A DNA stretch of 64,000 nt, from assembly GCF_048771995.1 (NCBI RefSeq), contig NC_133063.1:74270514-74334513 (forward strand). Reading direction: 5' to 3'. Shown here in pieces: positions 48,171 through 61,500 of the stretch. The translations under genes were made by a program, and so were the position numbers. This DNA comes from Taeniopygia guttata (lineage: Eukaryota > Chordata > Aves > Passeriformes > Estrildidae). Numbering within the stretch: position 1 is the stretch's first letter; every line of letters begins with the position of its first letter. The notes beneath the pieces are model-generated. The model searched no databases, was not told the origin of the DNA, and worked only from the letters and a program-made list of their open reading frames with translations.

Positions 48171-49660
48171 CTGTTCTACCTTGCATAAAGCAATGAAGAT
48201 TTTTGTCCAAAAAATACAGTGTGATCATGAAACTAGAGGTAATACTCTAAACAATTCATATGCAGAGGAAGACAGTGATGTAGTCCAGTTAATGAGTAAG
48301 ATGCTGTAAGGACATGCAGCTTATTTTAAAGACAGCTGTTTTTGGGGGCTCATATGTGGTCGCCAGTGATGATATCAAGTAACTGCTGGTTTTGTACTGG
48401 GACACTTAATTGCACAGAGTAATAGCTTGGCTGTTTAGACAGTATACTGTTCTTACTGTTATTTTCAAGTTTGATTTTAGAAATAATTCTAATATATGAT
48501 GAAGACTGATAAACAAATTCATAGTATCCTTCATTTATGTTGAAATGCAAAATCATAATGATTTGTTTCCTAATAAAATCTGATCATTTTTTCATGTGAA
48601 CATTGGTAGTAGAATTCATCTTCCTTCATAAAACATAAAAAAAAGAGAGAACTGCTTAAAACATATAGATACAGTAATTAATATATATAAACATATATTA
48701 CGTATATATAAGTGCAATTATATTGAAAAATTTAAATTTTTTTTTGTCCTAACCACATTTTATAGATAGCTGAACAATATGGAAAATTATAGTTCTTCTA
48801 TCTGAAGCTTACGAAGGCAGAAGCAGGTGTTCAGGCTTATTAACATTTTTTATTTATGTTGCATATAAAAATAATCAGGATGTTAGGATGAATTCAAGCA
48901 GAGAGATGTTAGAAAGCTTACATTTAAATAATGGTCAACAAATGAATTATTTTATGCTTTATTTAGAACAGAAATTGGTAATTTTATTTATTATCCTTAT
49001 TGATACTACGAATATGGCACTATACCACCTTGATGCACAAAAGCAGAATAATAAGCTGAAAGTTTTTGTATGTGTTTTGCACTGTACAGATGCTGGTGAT
49101 TGCTATGTGAAACCCTGCCAACATACTTCTTTTAATGTGCTTGTCTAATTTTTTTAGGTTTTCTACTCTTTAGAGTTACATTAATGCTATAGAACCTTTT
49201 TGAACTCAAAGCTATACATGTATATCACAGCTTTTCCATGCTTCTCTGAATTATGGAATTAAGAAAGAAGAAATTGCTTCAACAGCATCTTTTTAGGTGT
49301 TATCATTACTCCTGAGAATCCTGGAATACGTGTGGACCCATTCAGTATATAGGAATTTATTAATCACAACTTTGAACTTTGGGGTTGCTTTGATTTGACA
49401 GATGGAGCAATAGTGTGTATTTTTCTCTTTAGTTGATGTAGCTTCATCTCTTTTGCCTGAGAATGGTCTTATTGCCACTTTGGAAATAGTTTCTAGCCCA
49501 GCTTTACCCGTGAACCTTCTGCACAACCAAATTACAGCCCCATAAATTCTATCCTAACTTTTCCTGTTACTACTCTCCATAATGATTTCCTCAGTAGCTT
49601 CAGTTTCATGACTGTACCTGTTCCAACTCTCACCCTTTCAGAAAAGTTTTTGTCTTATTC

Positions 49661-49740
49661 CCTACCTTAAAGGAGTAGATAGTATGTCCCTACCTTAAAG
49701 GAGTAGATAATATGTCCCTACCTTAAAGGAGTAGATATGT
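49661..49740. repeat. 28-bp minisatellite, about 2.9 copies
   Basis: The unit begins CCTACCTTAAAGGAGTAGAT. Copies start at 49661, 49689 and 49717, a period of exactly 28, and are almost identical apart from single-base changes near the end of the unit. The array appears to be recent. Confidence 0.95.
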
Positions 49741-52700
49741 TTTTTTTTAATGCTAACGTCAGTTTATCTTAGTTCCAATGCATTGATTGCCTTTAAAGGA
49801 AATGTGCTATCTACCACCGCTGTTGTCCAGAAAATTACAGGACAATAGATTTTCTGACTTCGTTAATCTGAGAAAAATACATGGGTTTAAAGAGTATAAA
49901 AAATGGGACGATCAAATAACTGTTATAAGCAAGATGGTTTGTGTCACTTGGGAGGATCTGTGCTGCTTGTAGTCCTTTTTGCTATATTATACAGAGTTTC
50001 AGATGAGCTGGAAATTGAAAATTTACACTAAAATCTGAAAGCTATTTTAAGTCTTACAGATTTTTTTTTTGTTTCATCTATATTAGAAACAACAGAGATC
50101 CAGTCATATTCAAGTTCAGAAATTTTTCTCTTACTCAGGCTTATTGTGAGATTCTGAGATAGAAACAAACAGAATGGAATGGATTTAAACATTTTTTGTT
50201 TTTTCTTGTGACATGGATAACCACCCGTGTTTGCATAGCTTCATTTTTCAGTGTGCTCTTTCCACTAAAAATTCCATGAGAACCTTCCATTCCCCACCAA
50301 ATCTTTGAGACTGCCTGAGGTCATATAAGCCAGATAAGTAATGGAAGCAGACAGAATCTAAGAAAGCACAGGCATGTGTACTCTCCTAGATCAAATATAT
50401 TTATATAAAGAATCAAAAAATATTGTCTAGTATATTTCAGTCATTAAACTGATGAAAGAGACAGCTAGGTTTTCTTCACAAAATTACAGTGGCAAGAATA
50501 AAAAGATGCAGGACAAAATGTTCAGTTAGAACATTACAACTTACACTGCAGATGTGTGATGAAGAAAAGAAGATACTTAGGAGGAATTGCGTGGGCAATA
50601 CTAGCTTTACAGTAAGGTAATTTGTATTTATAGCATTAGAAAACTCTGTATAATATCTTTGTCCAAACAAACCAGGAAAATATAAAATATATAATTTGAG
50701 GAGCATAGGGGGAAATTACTAGTACCTTGCTGTTATTTGTCTGTTATTTTCAAATGCTTTCTTGGCCCCAAAATAGAGGTTCTCCTGCCCTAAAATTGTA
50801 AAAATTCAGTTTCTACTTTTTTATGGCTATGCTGCTAATTTCTGTAATACACCAATGATATGATACTTTTCAGCAGTCTTTGCAGTTCTTGCTGGATAAC
50901 TGTAACTATATTCCCAATTTAATATTCAGATATAAACAAAAAATTATCTTTACTGTGCAAATGAGAAATGCCTTTGGGATATGTAAAAGCCTCCAGGTAT
51001 TTTAAACAAGCCATTGTAAAACTACTACTACTCATGTTAGTATACTTTCTAGCTACTTTAAATACTATTGATCTCAGTATTATGTAACAAGTATGCTATT
51101 TCTAGTTTGCTGCCTTTTGAAAGATTTTTTTTTTATTATTTAAAAAAAAGTTGCTAGAAAATAGCTCTTATTAAGTAAATGTGTGTGTAAACTGAAATGG
51201 AGTTGGGTTCAGACGGGAGTATGAAATATTTTGAAATATTTTTGCAAACTTCAGAGCTCTGCTTTAAGACTCTTCCTTCTGTAGTATATGCAAGCTTGAC
51301 AAGCTCAACAGACTAATTTTCCTCTAGGGCTTCTAGCTGACTCTTTTCTATTCTTCTGGAAAGTGGATGTAGCAGGATCCAAATGATCAAACTGTGCCAA
51401 TGATACAAGACTTGGTATATGTACATGAGGATTGTATTATGTGAGATGGTATACTTACCTTTGGCAAGCCTGCTTTATGCAGAGGGTTTTCCACATCTAG
51501 ATTTCAAGTGTGTTGTGTATTGCAGGTCTTAACAAAGGCAAAAAATAGATTTATCATTTCAGGCCACTCTTAAGAAATAGTGGCAGCCTGAGTGTTAGTG
51601 CCAGTGATTGAGAGTTTTGTTGTTGTTCTTCCTGAGGAGTTACATCTGTCTAAAGGTGAACAGATGGACAAAAATATGGCTGAAAAGCAAGAGATCAAAA
51701 ATAACCAAAGAATTTTTGGAAAGGTAATTGCAAGAGCTTACGCTGTGATTTGCAGCATCCTGTGAAAAGCAAATTGTGGAAAAAACATAAACAGGTTGAC
51801 GTCGATTCTTCACTGACTGCTGATATACGCAGGTTTACTGAAAATGACAAGTACTTTTTATGTAAAAAGGATAAGTGAATGTGCTGTATGAATGAACACT
51901 ATAGATGCTTAGTTTAATTGAAAAAATTAAAAATCTGTATTTCGCATCTTTTTGAAGGGATGATAAACATTGTGTAAATGCTTTATTAAAACACCCTTTT
52001 ACTAATTAACAGGAAACATAATGGCAGGAGGACAATGATGTAAACAAGATGTAAGCCATTACTATTTTGTCACTCTGTATTTAAAACACAGTGGACTATC
52101 CAATTACTATCACACAATATAGTGGGCAGAATAATAGAGCATAAGAGTACAACCTTTCTGGCTAAGGTCAAATAACTGTGATTTTCTACAGTTAATGAAA
52201 GTTTAATATCCTGTTTCATTAAAAATTCTCAGAACGTTGAACATAAGTCAACATTCCATGGAGAAGAAGGTATTATGCAGTTTGCATGTGTGCATATCTG
52301 CATATCGGAGCACAAAATATTGACATGATAATTGCAGTCAAGCCTGATTGAACAGTGGCCTCTGGGAATTCAGCTGGTGTTGTACCAACTGGATGGCTGC
52401 TCAGGACACAGTTTGAAATGCAAGGTGCAAGTTAGCACTTTATTCAGCACAGGCAGGCATCATTTAAAAATCCTTGGGGGAAACCCTGGTGATGTGCAGA
52501 TGTTAAAGCAGTCTGTTCTGAAGTGCTGATATTTTGAACACTGTAAAAGAGTTGTGTATTTTAGATGAAAAATGTTTGCAAAATTATTGGGCAAAAATGT
52601 CGCTATTTTTTGTACTACTTTAGTATAAAAATACATTTAGTATCTTATGTATGTTGCTTAAAATGAGACATCATCATGTGCTTAAAATAAGAGTCTTATT

Positions 52701-53649
52701 CCTTAATATATCATCTAATAAATTAAATCAATCAAGTTAGAGCTGCAAGAAAATTTATGTTTCTGTAATTATGCCTTTTCATTTTGATACATATCATGCA
52801 ATATAGAACTGGCTCTATTGATAATTTACTAAGGAAACAATTTCATTTAACATTTGTAATTAGATCTTAAATTATTTTTGTAAAGAAATAAAAATAAGTA
52901 TATATAATTTTTATAGAAACCATCTACTGTTTGAAAGCAGTTAGAAAAATGCAAAATGTGTGGTAGTCATTTAAATTCTTTATTGCTCCATGCTGTCTGA
53001 ATCTTTTAAAAGTATGAATTATAAGTATTAAAAGAAAAAAGTAATTTTGTCTATCAATTGTAGTTCATGAAGTATAAGGATCTTTTAGACTCTTAGATGA
53101 AATTAAACTCACAATTAAGTGAAAATGACTTAGTTTTTTTTTTTTTTTAATCAGTTCTTAATACATGGAAACAGTGAAGTTTCTAGTTGGAAGATTAAGG
53201 CATAGGCTCTGTTTCTACTAACCCATGACAGTGCAATCACAGGGATGTGACTACACAGTAATTACAATATTGGTGCCATATTTACCATAACACTGACAAG
53301 TCTGTGCTCTACAACTTCACTTTGCACATGCGTGAATAATTATCTATTTAATGCAAACACAGAATATGTGACTTGTGGAAGTCTGTATAATATTTGAAAG
53401 TTGGAGGATGGGAGATGAGGTAATCAAATTAAGGCTGCATCGCACCAACTTGTATTTCACAGCCTTTCTTGTTCTGCAGATCCTTTAGAATCAATGAATG
53501 AAATGGCTTTCAAAAGTAACAGTGTTTCTAGAAGCAGTTTGTTATAGAGATACACTGTTAAAATGCAGCCTTTACTGTTTTACACTGTCCAAAATTTACA
53601 GTGTAATCTTAACTTTCTGTTAAAAGACCAAATTTGTAGATATGATTTT

Positions 53650-53785
53650 GGTTTTGGAATGTTTTGAGGGGTTTTTTTTGTTTTGGTTTGGTGTTTGTTT
53701 TTGTGGGTTTTTTTTTTTTTTGGCTGGATTTGTTGTTTGTGGGGTTGGTTTTGTTTTTTGGTTGTTTTTTTTTTTTTTTTTTAAT
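53650..53785. repeat. T/G-rich low-complexity tract with poly-T
   Basis: GTTT and GGTTT words are interspersed with T runs of 14-18. The minus strand is A/C-rich. Open frames across it are artefacts of composition. Confidence 0.85.
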
Positions 53786-56419
53786 TCAGTGATTTTTAAA
53801 ACTGATAGTATGTATTCCATGAAACATGTGAACAGCAAATTCAATTTATTAGTTGAATTTATTTTCATTTAATTGATGTAAATGTGACATAATTATATAC
53901 GACTCCAAGTTACTTTTTCTTGACAAATGGTTAAGTACTTTTTTGATTAAGACCTGTGGTACAGTACAGGATACCTCTTTGCTTGTCTTTTGCTTTTGCT
54001 GAAGATTTTAGGAAGGATGTTGTTTAGAAACTTGAAAAGACTTCTGTTTTTTTCAGTATTAAGGTTTTTGCTGTTTTCATATCTCATTCATGGATAAGTG
54101 CTTTCTCAAAGTCTAATGTTTAATTTCTGGCAAGCCATTAAAATGGTGCCAAACATCAAGAACATTATCATGTTGTATAACTGAGTAAAGCGTAATACAG
54201 GAAGAAAATTATAACAGAGGAAATGTGTCAAGCCTAAGAATGTTTTCTCAGTTCCTTCATTTTTGTGGGAAGCTGAATCTTGATAATCTTTGTAGCTAAG
54301 TGCATCTGTGTTAAACATTTAAAATAGGTAGTACTCATGGGAAAACTGATTGGAGCTTAGAACTTGTACAAATTGACAGCCTCTCTTCACTCCATTTTTC
54401 ATCCTAAAGAAGTCTGCACATATTCTTAGCTCACATCATTATTGCTCATCAGTGATTCTAATTAGCTAAACAGGAGTTTGTCTCAGTCATTGATCATCAT
54501 CAGCTTCTTGACAGTGCCTGAATTTTTCCCCCCATATTCCAATAGACTTTTAAAAACACATTTTAAATACAGAAAAGCTCAATGAATGAAATTGTTCAGA
54601 TTTTTTTCTCAATATTTGTTACCCTTTTAAACAAGAAGAGATGATGACTGAAATTCTTACCAAGTCCCATTTTTGGGTGTGACAGCAGATCCAAATATGG
54701 TATGTAAGTTCCAGTCTGAAATACCATCTTGAGTGTATGTGGGGAGCTATCCTGTAAGAAGCATGGGAAAATGTCCTGTGCCATCAGGTGAAATTGCTGG
54801 TATACTTGCATTTGAGGTTTCAGTTTATACTTTAGGCTTCTGACAACTTCCATTATGTACTTCTAATAATTAAAACATTTTTCTTTATCTGTGTGTATTT
54901 ACATGTTAAACTATTTTTGGGCACATTAGCAAGCATGGGTATCTAAAGATCTTGAAAGAAAACATCATAAGGGCAAAATATATTAAATTTAAACTTCTCC
55001 CAATCATGATGATGATGATAGATCTGTTTCTATAAACTATGTTATTTGACATCTTTGTTTGAAGGAGTGTTTTACCAAGCATTGCATAGCTAAACACTGC
55101 ATTTAACTAGAAATGTGCTGTGAACTGTTGGCTAGTATGTAACTATTTTCCAGGTATATATTTTGCTTTAATAGTGATATGTTTCCTTTTTTTTCTCTCC
55201 AGTCCAGACTTTATTCTGTGGACCTGTGTTTTGAAACCATGTCCTAAAGTCAGAGGGCTCAATAGGTTCTTAACTACCAATAATAAATTAGAATTAGCTG
55301 TGCATACTGTTTTTCATAGCTGTTTGTTTTTACCTGGTTCTTGGTTCACTTATTCACTTCCTCAGTTTTCTCCCTAAAATAAATCTTAAAAAATTAACCA
55401 CTTAAAACTGTAAAGTCCTTAGGGAAACCTATTTAACTTACCAGGTTTTCAGATCATTTAATGCATTAGAAAGCAAGTTGAGTAATAATTTTCAAGTGAT
55501 GATTGCATGGTTCAGTTAGGAGGGTATCTGAATACACAGTTTTTGTGTCTTGATTGAGTCTTGCTTTATGAAAGTCTGACTTTGAGAGAAGAAATGGTGG
55601 TTAGAGTTGGGATGATGATGGCATATCGTGGGTGGTAGACTTAAGGTCAGGATGTTTCTGAGGGCTGGTGGCAATGCTATTTAGTACTTCATGGCGCTTA
55701 TGGGTGGTTAATAGTATTTATTCTGTGCCTGCACCTGACTCTCCCAAGTACTTTGTAGTAAAGACCTACTTTGCTTTTTGTCTTCTAAAGCTCTTAGGAT
55801 TTTGGATCAGCTAGCTTGTGTCTAATCTTAAGTTGTCTAGCTGTGACTAAGACCTGAGGAAACATTGAATGTTACAGTTCTTTCAGCTTAGATCAGCTGT
55901 AAAGATCAGCTTTAGATCAACTTCCTCAGAAAGATTATGGTGTAGCATGCTTATGGGAGAATGATAACCTTCCTCCCCAGATATTTTGGCTTTGATTACT
56001 GCAACTGTTGTCTTGGAGAAAGGGTAATTGTTGATTGCCATTTAGGATCCCACAGCAAAGGAACTTAATATGAAGAAGCATTAATATTTCTATATTGGAA
56101 CAGTTTTTGTTTCATTTGAGTTGTAACTATCATGAACAGTATATTTCCTTCAGAAACATGCACAAACTTTTGTGCTAAGTATTACACAAATAAACAGTTC
56201 AGCCATTTTTACATTTTTCCTTACTAACTCCTGTTCTTTAAGGCTTCTACTATCTTCTAGTATGAAGTTTTATATGCTTACCGGAAAGTCTTTTACTATT
56301 TTTTAAAACATGCTGAGAATGTGACTTCTGTTAGCTAGATACATATTACAAGCAGGGCGAAGCATTTTGAAACCTTTTTAACCTCTGGACTATAGCTGCA
56401 CAAACAATTTGGCCTTGAC

Positions 56420-56715
56420 AGAGACTTACTCGACCAGCTGGCTTGTTAGCTCATTGAAGTAAACAAATCCCCAAGTATGAAAGTGATGGGCTGAATTCAG
56501 GCTTGAACGAGGGGACCCCAGCCAATTCCTTTGAACAAAGGATGCACCCACATCATTGGCCAGTGAGCTTGGGTTAAATTGAAACCTTTCTCCAGTCGAC
56601 TCTATGAGCAGGAAATTTGAAGCCCCTATAAAAGGGACTGCCCTTCAATAAACACTGGCTGTTGCTGCATGAACATGGAGTGTCATGTTGCTTGTCTGTC
56701 TCTGAAACTGCAACA
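56420..56715 (+). mobile_element. ERV solo LTR (plus strand), 5' end uncertain
   Basis: TATAAAAG (56627-56634) is followed by AATAAA (56647-56652) and a U5-like end CTGCAACA at 56715. The upstream U3 could extend to about 56329, at TGTTAGCTAGATAC. No exact target duplication was found; the bases after the end (ATAAG) only approximately match ATAGC at 56393-56397. There is no internal coding sequence. It lies in CNTLN intron 2 in sense orientation. Confidence 0.65.
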
Positions 56716-58472
56716 ATAAGCTATGAAAAACTGTCTGTACTATTTATTTTACTTTTTATGACTTTCTAGCAACCTATCAAGCAATGGCTTGATGGTTCTG
56801 ATTGTAGGTGATCAGATGCTTTAAGGTCAGTATCTGATGTTCTTTTTTTTGTTAAGTTTCTGTCTCACTTAAAATGTTAAATACATTTCAGATATGCAAT
56901 GTCTTTTGGAATACTTGTTGAATATTCATCATCTGATTTCACAGCACTGAGTTATTTTCTTTATGAAGTAGATTTTTTTTCATGCGATGTAACTGACTAA
57001 GACTGCTTCCTATATATTGCTATTTTTCCTAAGCTAAATATAGCTTAAATGATACCTTTTCAGGTACGTTTTTCTTAGTTTTCTTCAAGTCCTACAACAT
57101 ATCCTTGCTGTATTTTTGAAGCAGGAGAGAGCTATTTAGAATTACGAAGTCTTGAGACCAGAATTTCCAAAACCCTCGCTTCAAATTCCATACCATTTTT
57201 CCTTAGTTCTTTGTTTACTCAAGATTGGATTAGATATTTTAACAGTCATAGAACTTTATTAAAAACCACCATGTTATTGGATGGTCTATTATGTCAGTGT
57301 AGTTTAATTTTTAAAATCTCTCATAGCATTAGACTACACAGTAATACTTAATAGTGGAGAAAAATAATCGTCCATGTGTCTACTATCCTTATTGGCCACT
57401 GTTACAGAATGTTTTGGCAGATTAAGCCTTTTGTGTACAGCTGGATATTTTCATCGACTTGAGATAAGATTTGCAATTTCATGTATACAGTTTCGTGTAT
57501 TTCATCCCATTCCAGCTCTGAAATATTCCTTATTTGGTAGAGGAAGAGTTGCTCAAGTAGGATTCTCTAGCTTCCATAGATGGCTGATACCAGCCCTGAT
57601 GAAAGTTTTAAGTGTATTGTGAGAACACAGATAATCTGAATGAACTTCTGCTTCTGTCACCTGTGGTGCTGGAATTGCCTGAATAGTTTGGACATTTCTA
57701 GGGAATATTTCTCAGCCTTTTAAGTCATACATGTGCTAAGAACTCTTACTTGTGCTAAAGAATATGAATATCCTTACTGTTGCAATATTTATTTTCCTTT
57801 TGCCTAAAACCAAAGCCAGCAAGGGTATCAGTATTTGAACTCAGTTAAGAAATAAGATAGCAATGAGATGAAGTACTTTGTTAAACAAAACAAAGTGTCG
57901 CAGAGGTGATAACAGATGTGCACTTATTAACCACATGGTATGGCTCTGCTCATCTCCCTTACTTAAGCTTCTGAGTCTTTTTTTTCCTGCTGGTAAAAGT
58001 TACACATTCTGTCCCTGTGGAATGTAAGGACAGAATAAATAAAACAATTATCCATGATGTTCGAAACTGTTGTCTCAGACATAAAAATGCTACGTAACTG
58101 AGATAAGGACTTCACAAACTGAAGTAGCTTGGTGATTCTGCATTGCAAATAAGGGGCAAAAGCATTTTGCTCACTATGTTCAAGTACACTTTCTGCATTT
58201 GGGAAAGAATGAGAAACATAATTTCAGCTGCTTTAAAAATATTAAGACCACTTATTTCTATTTCTTTTTGAACAAAGCTGTGTTAGATGTTTACAGATGT
58301 AATTTGCTGTCACTTGCCATATGCTGCCTGATTAATTCTGCAGGGCCTGTCAGCTTCAGATAATTTAATTTTCTGTGCTTTAAAATGACATTCATTATCA
58401 GGACATGAAAAATTCAAATGATTAACTGCAAATTACGACTAATAAAGTGTCTATTTTTTTGTTTGTTTCCAG

Positions 58473-58563
58473 AGAAAACCAGAAAGCTGAAGTCAAGGAC
58501 AGAAGCATTTTAGAGATTTTGCATGCCAAAGATAGAAAAATGGAACATGTTTCTCTAGAACAT
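58473..58563 (+). CDS. CNTLN: CNTLN (centlein) exon 3; 3' boundary uncertain
   Basis: The acceptor TTTGTTTCCAG ends at 58472. The first base completes the AGA codon begun in exon 2, and the frame continues as ENQKAEVKDRSILEILHAKD, closely matching the charged coiled-coil start of human centlein (EKQKSEAKDRKVLEIL, from memory). The donor is unclear. Two weak candidates, both CAT|GTTT, lie at 58549 and 58564 within an imperfect 15-bp tandem duplication, and both leave phase 0. The second has G at +5 and is chosen here. Without splicing, the frame reads on to a TAG at 58582-58584, which would give a short truncated protein. The next exon of the gene was not recognised before the window ends. Confidence 0.8.
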
Positions 58564-61500
58564 GTTTGTATTATGTTTAAATAGAGCGGTTAAGAAAACT
58601 TGTCATTGCCAACACATTTGTGTTTGTCAAAATGAGAAAATAGTTTGCTATTGTGTCTTAAGAAAAAAGTTGTATTCAGAGTGAAAAAAGTGATTTAGAG
58701 ATTATGAATTTCTGATGAAGTATTATTTAAACTTTTCTGTGTTGTTCAAACAGTTGATCTGTTACCTAAAAAGTTAATCTCATTTTAGATTAAAATTTTC
58801 TGAAAAATCTTGTCAATTCTTTGCCTCATCTTACCCTATAGTCTAACCTAAACGTGGATCTAAATCTAGCAGAGTGTTCTGGTTTGTAATGTGCCCATGC
58901 ACATCTTGGTGAGATTTGCCATCCTGACAAGTACAAAATAATTAAGCAGATGCATCTTCTGCCTGACAAGAAACACTGCTGAACTGGTGGTGTTTCTCTT
59001 TTTATTTATTTTTGAATCAATTCATATTTAAACAAATATATAGAAAACATGCATGTGTTACATATGATATGAAGTACAATAGATGTGTTGTATTTTGATT
59101 TGTAATTGTTTATTTTATAGATGATATAATGTATAAATAGTAGATTATGTGTCCCATATATAATCTATATTATATACTTTACATACTATAGAATTTTATC
59201 CACTATTTAATATATTAGATGTAATATGATGCATTACTTTGCGTATAATATGTAGAGCTATGAAAGATGTAATTATTGATAAAATAATACAATAAATAAA
59301 ATTAAAATACTGTTTATTATTGAATAAACTTTAGTTTGTATTACACAGTGGCTGAAGTTTCAGTGTGGTGTCTCATGACTGTAGGTGTGATGTGTAATGT
59401 GTTTGGTGCATACACACATATCATGTTTAGAAGCCAGCAATGTATGATTTCTATCCTATCCTTACCTGAAAGACAAAATACCTGTGAAGACCTTTATAGG
59501 AATATATTTGCAGTTCTGTGCTTTTAAGAAGGCTGCCTGCTGTGGCAGTTCTGAACCTAGGATGTGCATTCTCCATGAGGTTGCTCTCTGTGGTTTCAGA
59601 TCAATTTCAGAAGCTGAAACTCTTAATTGATCAGAAATCTGAAATTGATGGTGTAATGCATTTACATCATCCATGTGGAAATGGAGAGAGGCTGGTAAAT
59701 GTAACTAAAACCATGGAAATTTGGCAGTCAGGAAAGAAGAGTTTGTCAACAGGATGGTAAAACTCTGGATATACATACCAGCTTGGGAATGAGAGGCTGG
59801 AGGGTAGCCCAACAGAAAATACAGGGATCCTTGTTCACAGAAAGTTGCACATGGGTCAGCAGTGCCCTGGCAGCCAGGAGGGCCAACCCTGTCCTGGGGG
59901 GCATCAGGCACAGCTTCACCAGCCAGGCAAGGGAGGGGATTGTCCTGCTCTGCTCTGAGCTGGGGCAGCCTCACCTCGAGCGCTGCGGGCTGTTTTTGGG
60001 TACCACAGTAATGACAGTGGTGAAGGGCCTTGAGGGGAAGCCCCATCAAGAGGAAGACAGGAATGACTGAGGTTACTTGGCTTGTTCAGCCTGGTGAGGA
60101 GGAGAATGAGGGGGAGAGCTCATTGTGGTTTAAGACTTCCTTATCAGGGGAAGAGGTGGGGCAGCAGTGATCTCTTCCTGCTCCCAAAGGATTGGCTTGG
60201 AGATGTCAGGGTAGGTTTGGGTTGGATATTTAAGTTTCTTCATGTTGAGGGTGGTTGGGTGCTGGAATAGGCTCCACTGTGAAGGGGCCATTGCACTAAG
60301 CTTGCCAGAGTTCAACAAGCATTTGGACAATGCCCTCATGTGCATGGTGTGATTGTGGAGGTTGTCCTGTGCAGGCCCAGGAGTGGACTTTATGATCCTT
60401 GTGAGTTGCTTCCGAATCAGGATATTCTGGGATTCGGTGATTCTAACAGATGAGGAGAACAGAAGTTGTTTTGCTGATGATCACAACTCTAATGCAGCCC
60501 TTACAATTAGCTTCCCTTAGAGTGTCATTGACTTGGGGAGTGCAGGTTGTGAAGTGCACCAGATGGTATGAAAGCAGTGTACAGAGGTGATGTCATGCTG
60601 ACTTTCTTGCCTCTTCCATTAGCTGAATGCTGTAGGATTGAATCAAGAGAGGGATTGCTCCCTGTGTGTTAGGTTTTAGTGACTTGGTATCAAAGAATGG
60701 GGCTGGCTTAAAAAAAAATTTAGTGTTCTTATCTATTTTGTTTTACTGAATGTACTCCTTCGTTCATCTAAGGAAGAAAAGATACTATTTATGTAATTAA
60801 CATGCAAATAGTTTGCTTGTTAAAATATGCATTTTGACAGGCGTGGTAATGAATGTTCTTTTCTGTAAAGTACAGACAGGAAGACTTGAAGGCTGTGTAT
60901 TTCACTTTACTAACTTTTTACATCTAGGAAGTTGAAATTAGCCAGTCATGTCTTCTGTTGTTTTTCTCGTTGCCTTCATGCATCACACAGAGATACCAGT
61001 TACAACAAGATAATGTGTTGTAGGGTTTATTGTCTTGGAATTTCTGAGTGGCCACCAAAAATTGATTGTATAAATCAATGCTGAGTAAGGGAAAAAAGAA
61101 AAATCAGTGGGCTGTCTCAACATTTGACATAGATGTCAGCTTCTATTGCTTCTAGAAATAACAAGAAAACCATATAAGGAGAACATGAGATCATATTTCT
61201 TGTGTTGTGCTTAGGCTTTATCCTGACATGCCTAAAAGGACTTTAAAAATTTCTGTAAATATGAGAGCATATTCTCCACAGCCTAGATGAGATTCATCCA
61301 TGCAGTTAGCTCATACTGAAAGCTAAATAAGCTTAATTCATAAATATTTCAAGTATTAGAGAGGTTTCTATTTTAATGGATATTACTGAAAATCAAGTAA
61401 AATAGTAAGTTTGAAAACTATGATTCTGAAATAATATGGTATTTAAGCACATTTGCATAACTTTACAGTGAAGAAAAGTGTTCAGATACTCATGAAATGG

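Larger units (their letters stand above)
46716..58472 (+). other. CNTLN: CNTLN intron 2 (11.8 kb)
   Basis: This interval lies between the strong donor GTGAGT and the acceptor TTTCCAG. It holds two minus-strand CR1 3' ends, a 28-bp minisatellite, a T/G-rich low-complexity tract and one solo LTR in sense orientation. The remainder is AT-rich with no recognised feature. Confidence 0.8.
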
